Below are positions 18,946 to 27,102 of a DNA stretch of 64,000 bases, in pieces; the first letter of the stretch is position 1, and every line of letters starts with the position of its first letter. The stretch lies in the NCBI RefSeq assembly GCF_022095615.2, contig NZ_CP155559.1, positions 1,361,501-1,425,500 on the forward strand, given 5' to 3'. The DNA comes from Bacillus thuringiensis (GTDB lineage: Bacteria > Bacillota > Bacilli > Bacillales > Bacillaceae_G). The translations under genes were made by a program, and so were the position numbers. The notes beneath the pieces are model-generated. The model saw only the letters and a program-made list of their open reading frames with translations. It ran no database searches and was not told the DNA's origin.

Positions 18946-19537
18946 GAAGAAACGTGTTGTTGTCATTGGTGGAGGAAAAGTCGCTGGATTCAAAATTATT
19001 CCTTTACTAAAACAAGGTGCGGATATAGTTGTGGTAAGTCCTGAATTGGATGCGAATTTAGTGAAACTTGTGGAAGAAAAGAAAATTCGTTGGTATCAAA
19101 GGGAGTATGAAAAAAGTGATATTAAAGCTGCTTTTTTAGTTGTTGCAGCGAGTGGTGATGCTGTATTAAATGAACAAGTTGCTGAAGATAGCACAGAAAA
19201 TCAATTAGTAAATGTTATTACGAACCCGGAAAGTGGAAATGTTCATTTTCCGGCGGCGATTCATCGTGGTTTGCTTAATATAGCAGTTTCTACTGGGGGG
19301 GCGAGCCCGAAGCTTGCAAAAAAAATTCGTGATGATATCGCAAATAAATATGATGAGGCGTATGAAGCGTATCTTGATTTTTTATACGAAGTTAGAATGA
19401 AAGTGAAAGAATTACAAATAGAGAAAAGGCAGAGAAATATATTGTTGCAAGAAGTATTAAAGTCGATATACGTTCAAAGTGAACAAAAAAGAGAACTGTT
19501 TTTACAAGAATTAGAGAGAAAAATTCATGTCGGCTAG
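18920..19537 (+). CDS. sirC: Precorrin-2 dehydrogenase
   Basis: This 205-residue protein has an N-terminal Rossmann domain (VVVIGGGKVAGFK) and the family motif STGGASPKLAKKIRDDI. It oxidises precorrin-2 to sirohydrochlorin with NAD. It is shorter than CysG and has no methylase domain, as expected when cobA and sirB are separate. ATG 18920 has a GGGAGAT site inside sirB. It is the last gene of the S-box operon, and a new promoter and T-box follow. Confidence 0.92.
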   Translation: MYPLTVRVEKKRVVVIGGGKVAGFKIIPLLKQGADIVVVSPELDANLVKLVEEKKIRWYQREYEKSDIKAAFLVVAASGDAVLNEQVAEDSTENQLVNVITNPESGNVHFPAAIHRGLLNIAVSTGGASPKLAKKIRDDIANKYDEAYEAYLDFLYEVRMKVKELQIEKRQRNILLQEVLKSIYVQSEQKRELFLQELERKIHVG

Positions 19538-19551
19538 TGAATGAATTGTAC

Positions 19552-19580
19552 TTTACAAATATAAAAATATAATTTATAAT
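19552..19580 (+). promoter_or_regulatory. Sigma-A promoter of the NSS transporter leader
   Basis: TTTACA at 19552-19557 and TATAAT at 19575-19580 have 17-bp spacing. They begin directly after sirC. Confidence 0.8.
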
Positions 19581-19594
19581 CACAAGTAACTTCA

Positions 19595-19880
19595 ATAGAT
19601 GAAATCGATGAGCAAGAAGAGTATGTATATTTGATACGTTCAGAGAGCTGGGGTAAGGTGTGAGCCCGGTACGATAAAATATACGGAATGGGCTTGCGAG
19701 AGGTATGTTGAACATTGTAGTAGGCAACCCGGGTTCCGCCGTTAAAAGGATAGAGTATCGGAATTATTCCTGTACTTGAACAAGTGGGATTTATCAATCC
19801 AATTGAGGTGGTACCACGGTATTTATATTACATATATCGTCCTCTACATGCATATTTGCGTGTAGGGGACTTTTTTATTT
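19595..19880 (+). promoter_or_regulatory. T-box leader, specifier best read as UGG (Trp)
   Basis: Stem I has base GCAAG/CTTGC, an AGTA/GAA loop E and the distal stem GTATATTT/AAATATAC. The specifier loop reads GGAATGGG directly before CTTGC. TGG followed by purine G gives Trp. A register one base later gives GGG (Gly) followed by C, which breaks the purine rule. AGAGAGCTGGGG and GGTGTGAGCC (stem I tip), the T-box GAGGTGGTACCACGG (19805-19819) and the terminator GTCCTCTACATGC/GCGTGTAGGGGAC (19839-19870) plus T-run are all present. Uncharged tRNA should cause readthrough. Confidence 0.88.
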
Positions 19881-19955
19881 TCTAAAGGAGGTGTGCGAGT
19901 ATGAAATGAAAGTGTATAATTAGTAAAAGTTTAAATATTCAGAAAAGGAGAATTT

Positions 19956-21314
19956 ATGATGAAAGAAACACAGCAATGGACGTCGAAAATAGGCTTTGTA
20001 CTCGCAGCAGCCGGAGCCGCAGTAGGTCTTGGTGCAATATGGAAATTTCCGTATGTTGCAGGTAATGGTGGAGGAGGCGCATTCTTCCTTGTATTTTTAC
20101 TATTAACTGTATTTATAGGTATGCCGCTTCTTTTAGCTGAATTTGTTATTGGACGTAGTACGCAAAAAGAGGCAGTTACAGCGTATAAAGTATTAGTGCC
20201 AAATAGCAAGTTGTATCCTTGGATTGGCCGCATGGGAGTTGTGACTTGTTTTAGTGTACTCTCGTTCTATAGTGTTGTAGGTGGATGGATCTTACTATAC
20301 TTATACTATAGTGTTACAGGAAGTTTCTGGAATGGTGTTGCTGATTATGGACAATTGTTTGGTGAAACGATTTCAAATCCAGTAAGTGCGATTGGAGCGC
20401 AATTTCTCTTTATGCTTTGCACGATTTTTGTCGTAAGTAAAGGAGTAGAAAAAGGGATAGAGAAGGCAAGTAAGTACATGATGCCGCTATTATTTATTTT
20501 ATTTATTGCGATCATTGTTCGTGCGTTAACACTTGATGGTGCTATGGCTGGGGTAGAATTCTTCTTAAAACCAGATTTTTCAAAACTGACAGCAGATACG
20601 ATTTTATATGCGATGGGACAATCTTTCTTCTCACTAACAGTAGGTGCCTCAGTAATGGTCACGTATAGCTCGTATTTAAAGAAAGAAGAACATTTAGCTA
20701 AATCAGCAACATCTATTGTAAGCTTAACGATTTTTGTTACTGTACTGGCAGGATTAGCAATTTTCCCAGCGATTTTCGCATTAGGCGTTAAGCCGACTGA
20801 AGGGCCAGGACTACTGTTTATCGTCCTTCCAGCAGTATTTGCGAAAATACCATTGGGACAATTTTTCTTCATTATGTTTTTAGTTTTATTCTTTTTTGCG
20901 ACTTTAACATCTGCGATTTCCATGCTTGAAATTGTAGTAGCATCTGTCGCGAAAGGCAATGAAAAAAAGCGTCCGTCAGCATCATTATTAATTGGTATTC
21001 TTATTTTTGCAGTTGGAATTCCATCAGCCTTATCGTTTGGCATTATGAGTGATGTGAAAATATTCGGGAAAACATTCTTTGACTTAGTCGACTTCTCGGT
21101 AAGTAACGTATTGTTGCCGCTAGGAGTACTGGCTATTTCATTGTTTGTACCAAATAAAATGAGTAAAGAGTTATTAATGAAAGAATTAGAAGTTACGGAA
21201 ACGAAAGGGAAAACATTATTTAATATTTGGTTCTTCTTGCTTCGTTATGTTATTCCGGTAACTGTAATTATTGTATTTTTAAATGCGATAGGCGTATTTA
21301 AAATGTTTGCATAA
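19956..21314 (+). CDS. Sodium-dependent transporter of the NSS (SNF) family, probable tryptophan uptake
   Basis: This LeuT-fold symporter of 452 residues has about 11 membrane helices. TM1 is GFVLAAAGAAVGLGAIWKF, with the unwound glycine region that binds sodium and substrate. GMPLLLAEFVIG and YAMGQSFFSLTVGASVMV (TM6 region) are further family marks. The family cannot be assigned a substrate from sequence alone. The upstream T-box, best read as tRNA-Trp specific, points to tryptophan, a known NSS substrate (TnaT, MhsT). ATG 19956 or 19959 could start translation; GGAG ends at 19950. Confidence 0.9.
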   Translation: MMKETQQWTSKIGFVLAAAGAAVGLGAIWKFPYVAGNGGGGAFFLVFLLLTVFIGMPLLLAEFVIGRSTQKEAVTAYKVLVPNSKLYPWIGRMGVVTCFSVLSFYSVVGGWILLYLYYSVTGSFWNGVADYGQLFGETISNPVSAIGAQFLFMLCTIFVVSKGVEKGIEKASKYMMPLLFILFIAIIVRALTLDGAMAGVEFFLKPDFSKLTADTILYAMGQSFFSLTVGASVMVTYSSYLKKEEHLAKSATSIVSLTIFVTVLAGLAIFPAIFALGVKPTEGPGLLFIVLPAVFAKIPLGQFFFIMFLVLFFFATLTSAISMLEIVVASVAKGNEKKRPSASLLIGILIFAVGIPSALSFGIMSDVKIFGKTFFDLVDFSVSNVLLPLGVLAISLFVPNKMSKELLMKELEVTETKGKTLFNIWFFLLRYVIPVTVIIVFLNAIGVFKMFA

Positions 21315-21316
21315 TA

Positions 21317-21343
21317 AAAAGACGGAGATTTCTCCGTCTTTTT
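21317..21343. terminator. Bidirectional terminator
   Basis: GACGGAGA and TCTCCGTC form the stem, flanked by A-run and T-run. It ends the NSS gene and the small minus-strand gene at 21345. Confidence 0.88.
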
Positions 21344-21344
21344 A

Positions 21345-21506
21345 TTATGTTGTAGGTGTATTTAATAAACGATTATATGCTTTATAGGCTGTGATGACTG
21401 CGAGAAATGAGCCGATTAAAAATAACGCGGAGCCGCCAAATGTAAATAGCCGGCCAATGTAAGTTTCTCTAGCTTCTTCTATTTCTTGTAGTAATTGTGT
21501 ATTCAT
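21345..21506 (-). CDS. Small single-pass membrane protein
   Basis: This 53-residue protein begins MNTQLLQEIEEARETYIGRL, followed by one hydrophobic helix (FTFGGSALFLIGSFLAVITA) and a short basic tail. A GGGGTGAT site precedes the ATG and a shared terminator lies directly behind the stop codon, which supports it as a real gene. I do not recognise the family. Confidence 0.65.
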   Translation of the reverse strand: MNTQLLQEIEEARETYIGRLFTFGGSALFLIGSFLAVITAYKAYNRLLNTPTT

Positions 21507-21580
21507 AGTCGATCACCCCGTAAACTATAGGCATTTAGTTATAGTCTATGTGGGAAGCCTATATTGTGTGAAGTGTAAAT

Positions 21581-21608
21581 AAAAAACTCGGTATGCACCG
21601 AGTTTTTT
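21581..21608 (-). terminator. Terminator of the M23 hydrolase gene
   Basis: AACTCGGT and ACCGAGTT form the stem with flanking A- and T-runs. It overlaps the stop codon on the minus strand. Confidence 0.88.
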
Positions 21609-22887
21609 ATAATCCGATATAAGGAGATGGATCAACTGCGTTTGTCTTGCCGACATTCCATTCTCCAAGGTGAAGTTCAAAGTGTAAATGTTGTCCGTAT
21701 GATTGACCAGTATTACCCATAAATCCAAGTTGAGTGCCTTGTTTTACAGTTTGTCCATTTGATACAGAACGGCTACTCATATGAGCATATACTGTCGTAT
21801 ATGTTTTTCCGTTTATACGGTGGGATAAGTACACAACGTTTCCGTAACTAGATGATAGTTCCGAGCGAATAACAACACCATCTGCAGCAGCGATAATTGG
21901 AACAGTTCCCGAAGCTGCGATATCGATTCCTTTATGATTATCTATAGAGCGCACGCCAAACCCAGAAGTTTTTGATCCAGCTGCTGGCTTAATAAAGCCG
22001 CCAATATTTGTATCGTGTGGTGTTGGGGCTGCTTGAACAGCTTGAGTTGTTTGGGCAGATGTAGCAGCTTGTTTCCGAGCTTCTTCAGCTTTGCGGGCTT
22101 CTTCAGCTTTACGAGCCTCTTCGGCACGTTTTTCTTCTTCAATTGCTTTTTGAACAGCTTGACGCTGATTTTCTAAAATACCTTTAGATTCTTCTAATCC
22201 TTCAATCTCTGAATCTACTTTTGCTACTTTCGTATGTAGATCGCTAATAAAGGTTTGCTGTTGCTGCTGATTTGTTTGCAACTCTTGTTGTTTTTGAACT
22301 AATTTCTGTTCAGCTTCTTTTAGTTGTTGCTCTTTTTTCTCGACAGCCTCTTTTTCTTTCGTCACAGCATTTTGGTCAGTTGTTTGTTTTTTCACAATAT
22401 CAGTATCGTTGTTTAAAATTAAACTGACAGAATACATATTATCAACAAGATCAGCAATGTTTGTAGAATTTGTTAATACCTCTGTAATGATATTTGTACG
22501 AGGTTTTTCTTGCATAGATTGTAAACGTTGCTTAATAACTTCCTGACGTGTATCTATGTTTGTTTGTAATTGCTCTATATGTTTCTTTTTCTCAGTAATA
22601 ACTTGTTGTGTTTTACTAATTTCTTTTTTTGTATCGTTTAATTCAGCTTCGTTTTTATTAATAGAAGTAGTTAAATCGTCGATTTTCTTTTGTAATTCTT
22701 GAATTTCCTTTTCTATTTGTTCTTTCTCGGCTGATTTATTTTGTAAGTCATTTTGTTTTCCTTCTAATTCAGATTGAATATTAGATAATTTATCTTGATT
22801 CGTTTCAGCGTATGCAGGTGAAAGTAACGGAGAAACAAAAATCGTTCCTGCTGCTAAAACACTGAACGCTGCAAATTTCTTTTTCAT
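21607..22887 (-). CDS. Secreted coiled-coil M23 endopeptidase (EnvC/PcsB-like murein hydrolase)
   Basis: This 426-residue exported cell-wall hydrolase has a signal peptide of about 27 residues ending SPAYA. A long coiled coil (about 30-275) is interrupted near 150-180, and a run of EEARKAE repeats follows. The C-terminal LytM/M23 domain has zinc ligands in NHKGIDIA and HLHFELHLG. ATG 22887 is chosen because it starts the signal peptide and has GAAAGGAGC upstream. A longer frame to 22956 has no such support. The architecture matches regulated septal or elongation hydrolases. A WalR-type box lies upstream. Confidence 0.88.
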   Translation of the reverse strand: MKKKFAAFSVLAAGTIFVSPLLSPAYAETNQDKLSNIQSELEGKQNDLQNKSAEKEQIEKEIQELQKKIDDLTTSINKNEAELNDTKKEISKTQQVITEKKKHIEQLQTNIDTRQEVIKQRLQSMQEKPRTNIITEVLTNSTNIADLVDNMYSVSLILNNDTDIVKKQTTDQNAVTKEKEAVEKKEQQLKEAEQKLVQKQQELQTNQQQQQTFISDLHTKVAKVDSEIEGLEESKGILENQRQAVQKAIEEEKRAEEARKAEEARKAEEARKQAATSAQTTQAVQAAPTPHDTNIGGFIKPAAGSKTSGFGVRSIDNHKGIDIAASGTVPIIAAADGVVIRSELSSSYGNVVYLSHRINGKTYTTVYAHMSSRSVSNGQTVKQGTQLGFMGNTGQSYGQHLHFELHLGEWNVGKTNAVDPSPYIGL

Positions 22888-22947
22888 GGTTGTCTGGCTC
22901 CTTTCCCTATGAATGTTATATATCATAAGAAGAAGGGTGTCTATCAT

Positions 22948-22964
22948 TGTAACCATAATGTAAA
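22948..22964 (+). promoter_or_regulatory. Candidate WalR (YycF) binding site
   Basis: TGTAAC-CATAA-TGTAAA matches the WalR direct repeat TGTWAH-N5-TGTWAH at every position. It lies 61 bp upstream of the M23 hydrolase start, read on the strand opposite to the gene. Confidence 0.55.
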
Positions 22965-23146
22965 GAAAATTTTATAATTTTGCTAAGTTTTGTCGGAATT
23001 TATCATTTTTTAGCCTTAATTGTTATGTGTTTGCATTTTTTATGCGTGCCACAAAAATTTGGTTTTGATTAAATTTGTAAAATAAAGGTAAATGGAAGGC
23101 TGTTTTATATAATGAAAGGTTATTTAGGAAACCAATAAAACACTGG

Positions 23147-23194
23147 TGAGGAATCGTTCTCATGTGAGGTTTTCTGACATGGGTTTTGTTTTTG
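23147..23194 (+). terminator. Orphan terminator with competing hairpin
   Basis: CTCATGT and ACATGGG form a stem (one G-U pair) followed by TTTTGTTTTTG. The bases CTCA can instead pair with TGAG at 23147-23150. The arrangement resembles an attenuator or the 3' end of a short RNA ahead of the symporter gene. Confidence 0.5.
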
Positions 23195-23378
23195 TCAAGA
23201 AAATTATTTGCATTCGGGCAAACTTATTTTGTTGTCAGATTTTAAATTTTGATTTATGATTTTTAACAGGGACAAAATGTAGTGAATTGTCGAATAATAT
23301 GTAATACTCTTAATTTCAAGTTTTATAGAGATAGAATGAGATATAGAGTGACACATCGAAGAGGGGGTTACAACAAGT

Positions 23379-24650
23379 ATGAAAAGAATAGGACTTGCAT
23401 GGCAAATTTTAATAGGACTTGCCCTAGGTATCGCGGTTGGGGCAATTTTTTATGGCGATAGCACAGTTGTAGGGTACCTAAAACCAATTGGTGATATTTT
23501 TATCCGATTAATTAAAATGATCGTTGTGCCGATTGTTGTAGCAAGTATTGTTGTTGGGGTTGCTGGTGTTGGCGATGTTAAGAAGTTAGGCCGACTAGGC
23601 GGAAAAACAATTATTTACTTTGAAATTATTACAACACTTGCAATTGTTGTTGGTCTGTTAATAGCGAATATTTTCCAACCGGGAAAAGGCGTGAATATGG
23701 ATCAATTAACAAAGACTGATATTTCTAAATATGCAGAAACAACATCTCAAGTACAAAGTCATTCGTTTGCAGATACATTTGTGAATATCGTTCCAACGAA
23801 TATTATGAAATCATTGGTTGAGGGCGATATGCTTGCGATTATCTTCTTCTCTGTACTATTTGGTTTAGGAGTTGCGGCGATTGGTGAAAGAGGGAGACCG
23901 GTTCTTCAATTTTTCCAAGGTGTAGCAGATGCGATGTTTTACGTGACTAACCAAGTTATGAAATTTGCACCATTTGGTGTATTCGCATTAATTGGTGTAA
24001 CAGTTTCGACGTTTGGCTTATCTTCATTAATTCCATTAGGGAAACTAGTCATAGTTGTATATGGTGCGATGATTTTCTTCGTTGTAGTCGTACTAGGACT
24101 TACAGCGAAACTATTTGGAATTAACATTTTCCAATTCTTTAAGATTTTAAAAGACGAGCTGATCTTAGCATACTCTACAGCGAGTTCAGAAACAGTTTTA
24201 CCGAAAATTATGGAGAAGATGGAAAAATTCGGTTGCCCAAAAGCAATTACATCTTTCGTTATTCCGACAGGTTATTCATTTAACTTAGATGGATCAACTT
24301 TATATCAAGCAATTGCAGCAATTTTCTTAGCGCAAATGTACGGTATTGAATTATCCATTACACAACAAATTACATTATTACTTGTATTAATGGTTACATC
24401 AAAAGGTATTGCGGGTGTACCGGGCGTATCATTCGTTGTATTATTAGCAACACTTGGTACAGTAGGTATTCCAGCTGAAGGTTTAGCCTTCATCGCTGGT
24501 ATTGACCGTATTTTAGATATGGCTCGTACAGCAGTTAACGTTGTAGGTAACTCTTTAGCAGCTGTAGTTATGTCTAAGTGGGAAGGTCAGTATGACGCTG
24601 AAAAAGGACAAGCTTATTTAGAGGAAATTTCCAATAAACAAGCAGCTTAA
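23379..24650 (+). CDS. gltT: Dicarboxylate/amino acid:cation symporter (GltP/GltT type)
   Basis: This DAACS transporter of 423 residues has eight membrane helices and two hairpin loops. IPTGYSFNLDGSTLYQAIAA is the TM7 signature (the NxDG motif binds sodium). The serine-rich hairpin YSTASSETVLPK and the late segment AGIDRILDMARTAVNVVG carry the acidic-substrate Asp and Arg positions. This pattern fits glutamate/aspartate carriers of bacilli rather than DctA-type or serine carriers. It has a GAGGGGG site and its own terminator. Confidence 0.9.
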   Translation: MKRIGLAWQILIGLALGIAVGAIFYGDSTVVGYLKPIGDIFIRLIKMIVVPIVVASIVVGVAGVGDVKKLGRLGGKTIIYFEIITTLAIVVGLLIANIFQPGKGVNMDQLTKTDISKYAETTSQVQSHSFADTFVNIVPTNIMKSLVEGDMLAIIFFSVLFGLGVAAIGERGRPVLQFFQGVADAMFYVTNQVMKFAPFGVFALIGVTVSTFGLSSLIPLGKLVIVVYGAMIFFVVVVLGLTAKLFGINIFQFFKILKDELILAYSTASSETVLPKIMEKMEKFGCPKAITSFVIPTGYSFNLDGSTLYQAIAAIFLAQMYGIELSITQQITLLLVLMVTSKGIAGVPGVSFVVLLATLGTVGIPAEGLAFIAGIDRILDMARTAVNVVGNSLAAVVMSKWEGQYDAEKGQAYLEEISNKQAA

Positions 24651-24664
24651 ATTATAATTTGAAC

Positions 24665-24695
24665 AAGCTCTCACATAATATGTGGGGGCTTTTCT
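24665..24695 (+). terminator. Terminator of the gltT-like gene
   Basis: AAGCTCTCACAT and ATGTGGGGGCTT form a 12-bp stem including G-U pairs, then TTTTC. Confidence 0.85.
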
Positions 24696-24717
24696 ATATA
24701 GAAGGGGAGCGGACGTA

Positions 24718-25236
24718 ATGAAACGTAAATATGGTGACGGTTCTTCGTGGAAGCGACTAATAGAGAAAGATTATACGGTTAAGCAAATAGAAGAGGGAAT
24801 GCTAGGAATACTGGAAATAAAAAAGGTTAGGGAACCTAGTTATAAAGAATATGATGGGAAAGAACTTTGTATTGCAGGGAATCAGTATACGTGGATTCAA
24901 TATTTCATAAACGGGAAAAACTTTGCGATTACAGCCATGTTAGATGATCAGAAAAAATTAGTGCAATATTACATCGATGTGACGAAAGAATATAAAATAG
25001 ACGACCGTGGTTTACCGTATTTTGATGATTTATATTTAGATGTAGTGTTATTACCGAACGGTAAGATGTATGTACTCGATGAAGATGAGCTAGAGGATGC
25101 TTATAAAAGTGCCGATGTTACAAAAGAAGAGTATGATTTAGCTTGGTGCACTACGAAATGGATAATAGCCGCAATAAACAATAGTGAATTTTATTGGATT
25201 TCAATATTGGAAGAAGAAATCAAAAAGTTAAAATGA
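24718..25236 (+). CDS. DUF402-family protein
   Basis: This 172-residue soluble protein contains the DUF402 core YYIDVTKEYKIDDRG followed by YFDDLYLDVVLLPNGKMYVLDEDEL, an acidic-rich segment. Family members include nucleoside di/triphosphate phosphatases with metal-binding Asp and Glu residues, so a phosphatase activity is possible but not shown. ATG 24718 follows AAGGGGAGCGG. An in-frame start at 24682 lies inside the previous terminator. Confidence 0.78.
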   Translation: MKRKYGDGSSWKRLIEKDYTVKQIEEGMLGILEIKKVREPSYKEYDGKELCIAGNQYTWIQYFINGKNFAITAMLDDQKKLVQYYIDVTKEYKIDDRGLPYFDDLYLDVVLLPNGKMYVLDEDELEDAYKSADVTKEEYDLAWCTTKWIIAAINNSEFYWISILEEEIKKLK

Positions 25237-25289
25237 GTATTGTATTCAAATTTTTGCATAATTACCAAAAAAATCTATACAAAAAATAA

Positions 25290-25318
25290 TTGACTTTTGT
25301 TTTGTAAGCGAGTAAAGT
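25290..25318 (+). promoter_or_regulatory. Sigma-A promoter of the second SAM riboswitch unit
   Basis: TTGACT at 25290-25295 and TAAAGT at 25313-25318 have 17-bp spacing, 37 bp before the S-box. Confidence 0.75.
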
Positions 25319-25355
25319 TAGGGAAGAAATTATTATTAAAAAATAAATATGAAAC

Positions 25356-25519
25356 CTTCTTATAAAGAGAGGCGGAGGGACTGGCCCTACGATGCCTCGG
25401 CAGCGGACTCGATTTCAGAGTGCTGTGCCAAATCCAGCAAGCATGTGCTTGAAAGATGAGAAGAGCGTTTCTTATAGATGTATAAGACCTCTTCTTGTTG
25501 GAAGAGGTCTTTTGTTGTT
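25356..25519 (+). promoter_or_regulatory. SAM-I riboswitch with terminator before the NhaC-family gene
   Basis: The aptamer (25356-25463) shows AAAGAGAGGCGGAGGGACTG, TGCCTCGGCAGC, TGCTGTGCCAAATCCAGCA and GAAAGATGAGAAG, which closes P1 with CTTCTTA. The terminator AAGACCTCTTC/GAAGAGGTCTT (25484-25511) with T-rich tail follows. High SAM should shut off the downstream transporter. Confidence 0.93.
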
Positions 25520-25556
25520 CAGTAGAAAAGGTTTAAAACTAGGGAGAGATGATACT

Positions 25557-26873
25557 TTGAAAGAAACGAGAGGAAATGGTTTAGCTTTATTACCGCTTGG
25601 AATATTTTTGGCACTATTTATTGGTTCTGGAATTATTACAGGTGATTTCTATAAATTGCCGATACTTATAGCGATTTCAATTGCTGTAGGAGTCGCTTTA
25701 GCAATGAATCGTAAAGAAAGCTTTAATGTAAAAGTGGAACGATTTGCTAAAGGTGCAGGGAATCCAGATATTATGATTATGGTTTTAATTTTTGTACTGG
25801 CAGGAGCGTTCTCTGAAACAGCAAAAGGGATGGGCGGCGTTGATTCTACAGTTAACTTAGCGTTATCAATTTTACCGCAAGGATTTATCGTAGCTGGAAT
25901 TTTTGTTATAGGGGCATTTATTTCATTAGCGATGGGAACTTCAATGGGAACAATTGCTGCATTAGCACCAATTGCTGTAGGTATTAGTGGGCAAACTGAT
26001 ATCTCAATTGCACTTACGATGGCGACAGTTGTTGGCGGAGCGATGTTTGGTGATAATTTATCATTTATTTCAGATACAACAATCGCAGCTGTACGCTCGC
26101 AAGGAACAGAAATGAAAGATAAGTTTAAAACGAACTTTTTAATTGTATTACCGGCAGCTATTATTACAATTGTACTATTAGTAATCATTACTTTAGGAAG
26201 CGACACGCAGATTAAAGCGCATAGCTTTGACTGGATAAAGATTTTACCGTATGCAGGAGTACTTATTACAGCGCTACTGGGTTGGAATGTACTTATTGTG
26301 TTAACTGGTGGAACTGTACTATCCGGCGTTATCGGTCTTTTAGATGGTAGCTACACGTTAGAGAGTTTCTTTAAAAGTGTAACGACTGGAATGGGCGGTA
26401 TGATGGAGTTAGTATTACTTGCTATTTTAATTGGTGGTATGGTCGAACTGATTCAATATAATGGTGGTATTCAATATTTAATGAATATTTTAACTCGTAA
26501 CATTCGTTCAAAAAAAGGAGCGGAGTTCGGTATTGCTGGATTAGTGAGTATGACGAATATGTGTACAGCGAATAATACGATTTCTATTATCTTTACAGGT
26601 CCGCTTGCGAAAAACATTGCAGACCAATATGAAATTGATCCTCGTAAATCAGCGAGTGTATTAGATCTTTTCTCGTGTTGTGTGCAAGGATTAATTCCGT
26701 ATGGTGCGCAAATGTTAACTGCAGCAGGATTTGCAGCGTTATCTCCGATTGAATTGTTACCATATGCGTTTTATCCGATTTTAGTTGGAGTATGCGGAAT
26801 CATTTCTATATTAATTGGTTTCCCGAGGTTTTCTAAAGTAGCGGGAAAGAAAGAGTATCATAAAACAGCATAA
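25557..26873 (+). CDS. NhaC-family carrier, probable methionine transporter (MetT-like)
   Basis: This 438-residue membrane protein of the NhaC antiporter superfamily has about 11-12 helices. ISLAMGTSMGTIAALAPIAV, GGAMFGDNLSFISDTTIAA and TNMCTANNTISIIFTGPLAK are family signatures. TTG 25557 is chosen because GGGAGAGATGATAC precedes it. The longer frame back to 25392 runs through the riboswitch itself and cannot be coding. S-box-regulated NhaC-type proteins have been proposed as methionine transporters (MetT). The substrate here is an inference from the riboswitch. Confidence 0.85.
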   Translation: MKETRGNGLALLPLGIFLALFIGSGIITGDFYKLPILIAISIAVGVALAMNRKESFNVKVERFAKGAGNPDIMIMVLIFVLAGAFSETAKGMGGVDSTVNLALSILPQGFIVAGIFVIGAFISLAMGTSMGTIAALAPIAVGISGQTDISIALTMATVVGGAMFGDNLSFISDTTIAAVRSQGTEMKDKFKTNFLIVLPAAIITIVLLVIITLGSDTQIKAHSFDWIKILPYAGVLITALLGWNVLIVLTGGTVLSGVIGLLDGSYTLESFFKSVTTGMGGMMELVLLAILIGGMVELIQYNGGIQYLMNILTRNIRSKKGAEFGIAGLVSMTNMCTANNTISIIFTGPLAKNIADQYEIDPRKSASVLDLFSCCVQGLIPYGAQMLTAAGFAALSPIELLPYAFYPILVGVCGIISILIGFPRFSKVAGKKEYHKTA

Positions 26874-26901
26874 GTAAAATGAAGTTTATGAAATAGTAAC
26901 G

Positions 26902-26937
26902 AAAGCCGTACAGAGAATGTTCTCTGTACGGCTTTTT
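26902..26937 (+). terminator. Terminator of the NhaC-family gene
   Basis: AAAGCCGTACAGAGA and TTCTCTGTACGGCTTT form a 15-bp stem followed by T-run. Confidence 0.9.
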
Positions 26938-27003
26938 ATGTGCGATAAAAGAGTGAATCATCCTATCCTACCGTATGTTTTTACAAAAGGCTGAATGCAA
27001 CTC

Positions 27004-27069
27004 GGTCTTAAGTCTGAGTCGAAAACGGTTCTTAAGCTCGTTATGGAAAAATGAAAAAATAGTTAAGAT
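27004..27069 (+). promoter_or_regulatory. Candidate LiaR-type operator and promoter of the lia operon
   Basis: GGTCTTAAG (27004-27012) and GGTTCTTAAG (27027-27036) form a direct repeat 23 bp apart. They sit just upstream of TTATGG (27041) and TAAGAT (27064), which have 17-bp spacing. CTCGGTCTTA resembles the B. subtilis liaI operator region as I recall it. Autoregulation by LiaR is an inference. Confidence 0.45.
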
Positions 27070-27102
27070 AAGAGTATCAAATCGAAGGGAGGCAAGCACA
27101 AG

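Larger units (their letters stand above)
22888..23378. other. Divergent intergenic region between M23 hydrolase and gltT-like gene
   Basis: This 491-bp stretch has no open frame that looks coding. It holds the WalR-type box near the M23 gene and a plus-strand terminator-like hairpin at 23159-23194 well before the symporter. Nothing else is recognisable. Confidence 0.6.

Noticed and set aside
19534..19797. Minus-strand open frame across the NSS leader
   Set aside because: It covers the T-box stem structures, has no ribosome binding site and shows no recognisable domain.
25392..25556. N-terminal extension of the NhaC-family protein
   Set aside because: It would be translated from the SAM riboswitch aptamer and its terminator. 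A proper TTG start with ribosome binding site exists at 25557.
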